Positions 15,587 through 21,145 of a stretch of DNA of 21,145 nucleotides are shown in pieces. This stretch comes from an uncultured Porphyromonadaceae bacterium (GTDB lineage: Bacteria > Bacteroidota > Bacteroidia > Bacteroidales > Muribaculaceae), in NCBI GenBank assembly GCA_938027385.1, contig CALJBF010000356.1:1-21145 (forward strand), given 5' to 3'. The notes under the pieces were generated by a model, which saw only the letters and a list, made by a program, of their open reading frames with translations, did not search any database and was not told where the DNA came from. Position 1 is the first letter of the stretch. Every line of letters starts with the position of its first letter. A program made the translations under genes and the position numbers.

Positions 15587-18229
15587 ATGACAAACAGACT
15601 GATACATATCGCAATTGCCGCCGTATTGTTGCCTTGTTTCGCATCCGCCGAAACATCCGGCGCCCAGGCGCCGCGTTTCCACAACGATTTTACCGCGAGG
15701 ATGGACACCGCGGCCGACAGCCGCGTCTCCGCTTTCATGCGCCGGGAGCGCCTGACCGAAGATGTCGAAAAGAATGCGCTTGAATTCCTTTACGCCTACA
15801 TGCCGTGGGCCGATATGGTCAACCGTACCCCGCAATATTTTCTCGACAACGTAAGGCTCTCGCTCCGGGCCAGAGCCGAGATGCCCTGGGGTGACAGCGT
15901 GCCCGACCGCGAGTTCAGGCATTTCGTGCTCCCGGTACGCGTAAACAACGAGGACCTTGACTACAGCCGCCGTGTCTTCTACGAGGAACTTCGCGACCGC
16001 GTAAAGGGGCTGCCGATGCGCGACGCCATTCTGGAGGTCAACCACTGGTGCCACGAAAAAGCTACCTACCGCCCGAGCGACGGGCGCACCTCGACACCGC
16101 TCTCCACGGTCAGTCAGGCCATAGGCCGTTGCGGCGAGGAGTCGACGTTCACCGTGGCCGCGTTACGCTCGGTATGCATACCTGCGCGCCAGGTCTACAC
16201 CCCGCGCTGGGCACACACCGACGACAACCATGCCTGGGTCGAGGCCTGGGCCGACGGCAAATGGTGGTTCATCGGCGCATGCGAGCCCGAGCCGCTGCTC
16301 GACATGGCTTGGTTCAACCTTCCGGCCTCGCGGGGCATGCTCATGACCACCAACGCCTACGGATATTACGACGGGCCTGAGGAACGCATAGGCCGCTCGG
16401 CTGTCAACACCACAATAAATGTCACCCAGAATTACGCGCCGGTATCGGAAAAGTATGTGCTGGTGACCGACAGCGCCTCAAATCCCGTAGAGGGGGCCAC
16501 CGTGCTTTTTATGCTCTACAATTACGGCGAGTATTATCCCGTGGCACGCAAGAAAAGCGGCGCCGACGGCAAAGCCTCGCTCGTGTCAGGAATGGGCGAC
16601 CTGATTGTCTGGGCCACCGACGGCGACCGTTTCGGCCTGGAACGGCTCACCCCCTCGACAACGACGCCGCTCACTATACGGCTCAACCGCGACAGCCGGC
16701 ATCATCCTGACCCAGTAGAGTTCGACATCGTGCCCCCTGCGCCGTCGGCCAAGCTCCCCTCCCCGTCTGCCGACCTGATTTCCGCCAACGAGGCGCGCAA
16801 ACAGCATGAGGATTCAATCCGCAACGCATATACATCGACATTCGCTACCGAAGAGTCGGCACGCAAGTTCGCCGCAGAAACCGGCATAGACCCCGAAAAG
16901 GCCGCGAAAATACTCGTGGAGTCGCGCGGCAACCACAGCGCCATCGAGCAACTGATCCGCGATGCCGAACCGCGCCAACGTGCGACAATCCTCGACATCC
17001 TCATGGCCGTGAGCGAGAAAGACAGGCGTGACATACCGATGGAAGTGATCACAGACCGCCTGTTCATTCCCCGTCAGGATACGCCACTGTTCAACAGCTA
17101 TGTACTGAATCCGCGCATCGAGAACGAAGGACTTGAACCGTTTGTAAAGGAATTTCTCGACGACATCTCTCCCGCCGACGTGAAAACTTATCGCGACGAC
17201 CCGACGCGCTGGGTGGCCTGGGTGAGCAGCAACATCAAGCCTGACCAGATGTGGAATCCCGGCAGACTGCGCATACACCCCTCGGCCGTATGGCGCGTGC
17301 ACAAAGCCGACGCCCTTTCGCGCGCCATCTTCTTCGTGGCCTCGGCACGGGCAATGGGAATCCCCTCGCGCATAGACCCGGTGACAGGCAAGACGCAGTG
17401 GCACGACGGCACCTCATGGATTGATGCCTCAATCGATGCTCCCTCGGCTGAAGAAACTGCCTCTCGTCCTGCCACAACCGGCACACTGAAATTCTCTTAT
17501 ACGCAGGCGGGAAGGATAGACGACCCCAGGTATTACACGCACTTCACAATTTCCAGAATCGAGAACGGCGTGCCGAAACTGCTTGAGTTCGACGAGGAAA
17601 CCGCCCTCTCATGGATAAACGACAACTATACCTCATTCGACCCGGGGCTTTATCTCCTCACTACCGGCCAGCGCATGGCCGACGGCAGCGTGCTGGCGCG
17701 GAGTAGTTTCTTCAACGTCTCACCCGGAACCGAAACACTCGTGCCGCTGACCATACGCCAGGACACCACCGGAGTGCAGGTAATCGGCTCTTTCAATTCC
17801 GAAAACCTGTTCACCGACGCCTCCGGCAATGAAAGGTCGCTGCTGAGCGCCACCGGACGCGGATACTACATTCTCATATACGGAGCGCCCAACCACGAGC
17901 CCACATCGCATGTGCTCAACGAAATAAGCGCCCTTTCAGACAAATTCGAGGCCGACGGGCGCAAGATCGTACTCCTTTACGCCGATGCAGACAGACTGAA
18001 CCGCGCCGCACCCGCCGCTACTTTCCGTCTGCCGGAGAACGTAGTCATCGGACACGACACCGACAGCCGCATACTCGACGAACTGCGCGCCAACCTCAAG
18101 CTTGAGAACGCCGGGGTCCCCGTCACGATTGTCGCCGACACCTTCAACCGCGTGGTGTATGTCAGCCAGGGCTACACCATCGGTACCCCCGACCGTCTCC
18201 TTGACCTCCTTTCCCGCCTCCGCGAATAA
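15587..18229 (+). CDS. Large secreted transglutaminase-like protein with a thioredoxin-like C terminus
   Basis: An 880-residue protein with a signal peptide (1-21, cleavage after ASA). The transglutaminase-like core at about 140-240 holds C182 (GRCGEES) and H215 (DNHAWVEAW); the strand expected to bring the third residue reads WWFIGACEPEP, without the usual Asp. A beta-sandwich (about 285-366, carboxypeptidase-regulatory type) and a helical stretch follow (400-460), including a UBA-like pattern at 425-459. At 565-615 a second core-like segment aligns with the first (RAMGIPSR to RSVCIPAR), but Ala576 replaces the cysteine. The tail (about 757-880) has thioredoxin-like features, with a cis-Pro-type GVPVT (843-847) but no CxxC. 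Members may act as proteases, amidases or peptide-N-glycanase-like enzymes; which one cannot be told. It is last in the fucosidase operon. Confidence 0.83.
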   Translation: MTNRLIHIAIAAVLLPCFASAETSGAQAPRFHNDFTARMDTAADSRVSAFMRRERLTEDVEKNALEFLYAYMPWADMVNRTPQYFLDNVRLSLRARAEMPWGDSVPDREFRHFVLPVRVNNEDLDYSRRVFYEELRDRVKGLPMRDAILEVNHWCHEKATYRPSDGRTSTPLSTVSQAIGRCGEESTFTVAALRSVCIPARQVYTPRWAHTDDNHAWVEAWADGKWWFIGACEPEPLLDMAWFNLPASRGMLMTTNAYGYYDGPEERIGRSAVNTTINVTQNYAPVSEKYVLVTDSASNPVEGATVLFMLYNYGEYYPVARKKSGADGKASLVSGMGDLIVWATDGDRFGLERLTPSTTTPLTIRLNRDSRHHPDPVEFDIVPPAPSAKLPSPSADLISANEARKQHEDSIRNAYTSTFATEESARKFAAETGIDPEKAAKILVESRGNHSAIEQLIRDAEPRQRATILDILMAVSEKDRRDIPMEVITDRLFIPRQDTPLFNSYVLNPRIENEGLEPFVKEFLDDISPADVKTYRDDPTRWVAWVSSNIKPDQMWNPGRLRIHPSAVWRVHKADALSRAIFFVASARAMGIPSRIDPVTGKTQWHDGTSWIDASIDAPSAEETASRPATTGTLKFSYTQAGRIDDPRYYTHFTISRIENGVPKLLEFDEETALSWINDNYTSFDPGLYLLTTGQRMADGSVLARSSFFNVSPGTETLVPLTIRQDTTGVQVIGSFNSENLFTDASGNERSLLSATGRGYYILIYGAPNHEPTSHVLNEISALSDKFEADGRKIVLLYADADRLNRAAPAATFRLPENVVIGHDTDSRILDELRANLKLENAGVPVTIVADTFNRVVYVSQGYTIGTPDRLLDLLSRLRE

Positions 18230-18256
18230 TTCCATACCCGAAATTTAGACAATCTT

Positions 18257-18300
18257 CAAGAGCCGGTTCAGAAATATCTGTCAACCGGCTCTTGGTTTTA
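18257..18300 (+). terminator. Intrinsic terminator of the ROK-fucosidase operon
   Basis: CAAGAGCCGGTT (18257-18268) pairs perfectly with AACCGGCTCTTG (18283-18294). An inner CAGA/TCTG stem (18269-18272, 18277-18280) extends it, and a short T tract (GTTTTAT) follows. It lies 27 bases after the transglutaminase-like gene stop. Confidence 0.82.
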
Positions 18301-18377
18301 TCCCTGTTTTGCCGCTTTTTATCGTGTTGAATCACATATTTTTCCTCTGACATGACCGATGGGGCACGGTAATTTAG

Positions 18378-18385
18378 TAAATTTG
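18378..18385 (+). promoter_or_regulatory. Candidate -7 box for the holB operon
   Basis: TAAATTTG matches the Bacteroidetes -7 consensus, 19 bases before the ATG of holB. No clear TTTG box stands 19-21 bases upstream. Its position after the terminator at 18257-18300 supports a separate transcription unit. Confidence 0.5.
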
Positions 18386-18404
18386 CACTGAAGAACCACA
18401 GAGA

Positions 18405-19526
18405 ATGAGATTCAGCGATATACCCGGCAACAGCCACGTGAAAGAGAGACTGCGCGACATGGTCGCCACCGACCGGCTGCCCCATGCCCTCGTGCTCGAA
18501 GGGCCGGGCGGCCTGGGCAAGTTCGCCCTGGCCAGGACTCTGGCACAATACATCCACTGCACGCACCGCACGCCCGACGGCGAGCCCTGCGGCCGGTGCC
18601 CGAGCTGCGTACAGCACACCACATTCAACCATGTCGACACCATCTTCTCGTTCCCGGTCATAAAGGCCGGGCGCAGCGTGGCGCTGTCTGACGACTTCAT
18701 GGAACCGTTCCGCCAGATGCTCGGCGAGTCGCCCCTGATGAACATCGCCCGTTGGCAGAACGCTCTCGGCAATGCCAACGCCCAGCCGGTGATGTATGTC
18801 GAGGAGAGCCAGGACATCATGCGCAAGCTCAGTTTCGAGTCGCATGCCGCCGACCGCAAGATTGTGCTGATGTGGCTGCCTGAACGCATGAACCCGCAGT
18901 GCGCCAACAAGATGCTGAAACTCATCGAGGAACCTCTGCCCGGCGTGATGCTGATAATGGCGTCTGACAACCCGCGCGAGATTCTGCCCACCATCTATTC
19001 GCGCCTGCAGCGCGTGGAGGTGCCGCGCCTGACCGACGACGAGACCGCCGCGTGGCTCATCTCCGCGGGTGCCGACGAGGCCGAGGCCCGTGCGGCTGCC
19101 CGTCTGGCCGCCGGCTCGCCGGGTCGCGCACTCGACATCGTGAAGTCAGGAGGCGACGAGGCGCGTTTCCTTGAAATCTTCGCACAGCTCATGCGCGCCG
19201 CATACCGCCGCGACGTGGCCGCCCTGAAAAAATGGAGCAACGACAACGCAGCCCTCGGACGCGAGGGGCTGGTGCGCCTGATGGCATACTGCCAGCGCAT
19301 GACACGCGAGAATTTCACCGCCAACCTGGCCATGCCCCAACTGCTGGCCATGACACAGGGCGAGGCCGCTTTCTCATCGCGTTTCGCTCCGTTCATAAAC
19401 ACGCGCAATGTCGAGGGGATGATGGCGGTCTTCGACAAGGCCGCGGCCGACATCGCCGCCAACGCCAACGCCAAGATCGTACTCTTCGACGTGGCCGTAA
19501 AAATAATCCTGCTGATCAAGAAATGA
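18405..19526 (+). CDS. holB: DNA polymerase III subunit delta'
   Basis: A 373-residue clamp-loader subunit of the delta'/gamma family that helps load the sliding clamp at the replication fork. The N-terminal RecA-like domain has DRLPHALVLEGPGG and a P-loop-like GPGGLGKF (33-40) in which the normal Thr/Ser after lysine is F40. The zinc module has C52, C62, C65 and C68 (PCGRCPSC). The sensor region reads YSRLQ (198-202) instead of the SRC seen in active loader ATPases. Delta' subunits generally do not hydrolyse ATP, so these changes fit the role and separate it from DnaX. The helical collar domain fills the C terminus. The stop overlaps the next gene start by four bases (ATGA). Confidence 0.9.
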   Translation: MRFSDIPGNSHVKERLRDMVATDRLPHALVLEGPGGLGKFALARTLAQYIHCTHRTPDGEPCGRCPSCVQHTTFNHVDTIFSFPVIKAGRSVALSDDFMEPFRQMLGESPLMNIARWQNALGNANAQPVMYVEESQDIMRKLSFESHAADRKIVLMWLPERMNPQCANKMLKLIEEPLPGVMLIMASDNPREILPTIYSRLQRVEVPRLTDDETAAWLISAGADEAEARAAARLAAGSPGRALDIVKSGGDEARFLEIFAQLMRAAYRRDVAALKKWSNDNAALGREGLVRLMAYCQRMTRENFTANLAMPQLLAMTQGEAAFSSRFAPFINTRNVEGMMAVFDKAAADIAANANAKIVLFDVAVKIILLIKK

Positions 19527-21145
19527 GAGGGTCGTTCATAGGCGACATCGTAAACGCTTACCTCGACGAGGAACCGCTCGACCGCTTGGTCGACACCTGT
19601 TTCGTGTTCCCCAACAAACGCGCCTGCACGTTTTTCCACCAGGCGATGTCAGAGGCCATGCAGGCTCGCGGACTCAGGGGATTCCACCCCGAGTCATGCA
19701 CCATCGTCGACCTGGTGACGCGGTCTGTCGACACCGTGCACGCCGACCGTCTGGAATCAATCTTCATACTCTACGGCGTCTACCGCCGCATACAGCTCGA
19801 ACACTACGAGACGTCTGACAAAAGCGCCGTACAGGCTCCGGATATCGACTTCAACAGTTTTCAGCGGTGGGCCGACGTGCTCATGTCTGACATTAACGAG
19901 GTGGACATGCAGCTTGTCGACCCGGCCGAACTGTTCCACAACATCGAGGCCGTACGCGAGATTTCATCAAACTATCTTACCGAGAATCAGGCCGAGGCCA
20001 TTCTGCGTCACTGGGGGGATCCGCGTCTGCCGGGCGAAGTGAGCGAATTCTGGAACCATGTGGTGCATCCCAACGGCGACGGACGCCGCGGCTCGAAGGC
20101 ATCGGCCGGGTTCATCAAACTCTGGCAGGTGCTCTTCGAGGTCTACACCCGATTCCGCCAGACACTGCGTGAAAAAGGTCTGCACTACATGGGCATGGCC
20201 TACCGCGAGATCTGCGAGACGTTGCCCGACCGCAAAGCGTCAGACCTCCCCTGCCGCCGCTATGTGTTCGTGGGGTTCAACATGCTGTCGCGCGCCGAGC
20301 AGAAGATCTTCGCCATACTCCGCGACAAGCCCACCCCCGACGGCGAGCCGCTGGCCGACTTCTACTGGGATACAGCCTCGCCGGCCTTCGCCGACGAAGG
20401 TAATCCCGCCGTGCGGTTCCTCAGGGAATACGCCCGCGAGTTCCCCTCACTGCATGACTGCCCGGGCGAAAGCCTCACATTTCCCGAGATTCATATAGTA
20501 GGCGTACCCTCCCGCATCGGGCAGGCGAAATATATCGGCGACACCATCGCCGGTCTGTTCCCCGGCGTGGCAACAGGCGCCGCACCTGACCCCGAACGGA
20601 TGCTCGACACCGCCGTGGTGTTGCCCGACGAGAACATGGCCCTCCCCGTATTGCGTGCCATCCCCGCCGACATAAAGCCGGTGAACCTGACAATGGGTTA
20701 CCGACTGCGCAATTCGTCGGTCGGGTCGCTGGTAAGCGACGTGGTGGGGATGCAGCTCAGGGCGCGCCGCTCGCGCTCCGGTGAACCGGTATTCTTCCAC
20801 AAAGATGTGATAAAGGTGCTGTCGCACCCGTTCGTGCGTCTTGCCGCCGGTGTAGCCGCCGGCGAGGCCACCATGCACATCAACTTAGGGCGCGTCTATA
20901 ATGTGACGCGCGAGTTTTTCACGCGCACCGACCGTTACAGCCGCCTCCTCCCCCTGTTCGATTTCATCGACGACCGCAACGACACCACCGCCGTCCTCGA
21001 CTACCTCACCTCCATCCTCCGCTGGGTTCTCGACGCCATGCCCGACGCCACCGTGGCCCTCCGTGCCATGAGTGACCCCGACCAGACCACCGAAGAAACC
21101 GCCCCCGAAACCGCCCCAGAGACCACCGTGGGCGATGACGAAGTC
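19523..21145 (+). CDS. AddB-like PD-(D/E)XK nuclease family protein, N-terminal part (partial)
   Basis: The frame is open from the ATG at 19523 to the window end, 541 residues without a stop. It begins MRGSFIGDIVNAYLD, then CFVFPNKRACTFFHQAM (about 28-44), the opening of Bacteroidetes AddB/RecB-like proteins, in which an inactive UvrD-type helicase fold precedes a nuclease domain. No Walker A motif is present, as expected for AddB. Further family-like stretches are YVFVGFNMLSRAEQKIF (about 249-265), VVLPDENMALPVL and the MGYRLRNSSVGSL region (about 392-404). An acidic, repetitive ETAPETAPETT stretch occurs near residue 525-535. The PD-(D/E)XK domain itself would lie beyond the window. The protein should act with an AddA helicase in double-strand-break resection. 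It is coupled to holB by an ATGA overlap. Confidence 0.82.
   Translation, partial: MRGSFIGDIVNAYLDEEPLDRLVDTCFVFPNKRACTFFHQAMSEAMQARGLRGFHPESCTIVDLVTRSVDTVHADRLESIFILYGVYRRIQLEHYETSDKSAVQAPDIDFNSFQRWADVLMSDINEVDMQLVDPAELFHNIEAVREISSNYLTENQAEAILRHWGDPRLPGEVSEFWNHVVHPNGDGRRGSKASAGFIKLWQVLFEVYTRFRQTLREKGLHYMGMAYREICETLPDRKASDLPCRRYVFVGFNMLSRAEQKIFAILRDKPTPDGEPLADFYWDTASPAFADEGNPAVRFLREYAREFPSLHDCPGESLTFPEIHIVGVPSRIGQAKYIGDTIAGLFPGVATGAAPDPERMLDTAVVLPDENMALPVLRAIPADIKPVNLTMGYRLRNSSVGSLVSDVVGMQLRARRSRSGEPVFFHKDVIKVLSHPFVRLAAGVAAGEATMHINLGRVYNVTREFFTRTDRYSRLLPLFDFIDDRNDTTAVLDYLTSILRWVLDAMPDATVALRAMSDPDQTTEETAPETAPETTVGDDEV

Overview
The window looks like a chromosomal segment from a GC-rich gut Bacteroidales bacterium, most likely Muribaculaceae or a close relative. 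The evidence is the Bacteroidetes-type promoter pattern (TTTG, 19-20 nt, TAnnTTTG) seen upstream of several genes, a glutaminyl-tRNA synthetase, secreted GH13 and GH29 enzymes, and Bacteroidales-style AguA/AguB, META-domain and AddB-like proteins. The genus is inference. I see no tRNA, rRNA, CRISPR array, insertion sequence or integrase.

Layout. (1) 1-51, minus: first 17 codons of a polysaccharide flippase. Its strong promoter lies at 253-284, giving a leader of about 195 nt. (2) 7628 down to 637, minus: a tightly packed seven-gene block. In transcription order it holds a small acidic protein, agmatine deiminase (aguA), N-carbamoylputrescine amidase (aguB), an AAA ATPase fused to a TOPRIM/DUF4435-like domain, a ZIP metal transporter, a SpoU/TrmH-type RNA methyltransferase and a GH13 amylase-like lipoprotein. 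A GC-rich, hairpin-dense stretch and an intrinsic terminator (337-402) follow. (3) 7782-8816, plus: a lipoprotein with two META domains. It converges with the next block on an 18-bp perfect hairpin at 8831-8879. (4) 12131 down to 8903, minus: glnS followed by a TPR protein. (5) 12428-18229, plus, divergent from glnS: ROK sugar kinase, GH29 alpha-L-fucosidase, CutC-family protein and a large secreted transglutaminase-like protein, closed by a clear intrinsic terminator (18257-18300). (6) 18405 to the window end, plus: DNA polymerase III delta' (holB) overlapping an AddB-like recombination nuclease gene that runs off the edge.

How they work together. AguA and AguB convert agmatine to N-carbamoylputrescine and then putrescine. 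The GH13 and GH29 enzymes and the ROK kinase fit glycan foraging in the gut. holB with the AddB-like gene pairs replication with double-strand-break repair.

The least ordinary items are the single-chain ATPase-TOPRIM protein, which resembles OLD nucleases and merged PARIS defence proteins but sits inside a metabolic operon and lacks the usual Walker B glutamate; the ROK kinase, which lacks two normally conserved glutamates; and the 880-residue transglutaminase-like protein, which carries one probable active centre, one dead copy and a cysteine-free thioredoxin-like tail. No wholly new system is demonstrated.
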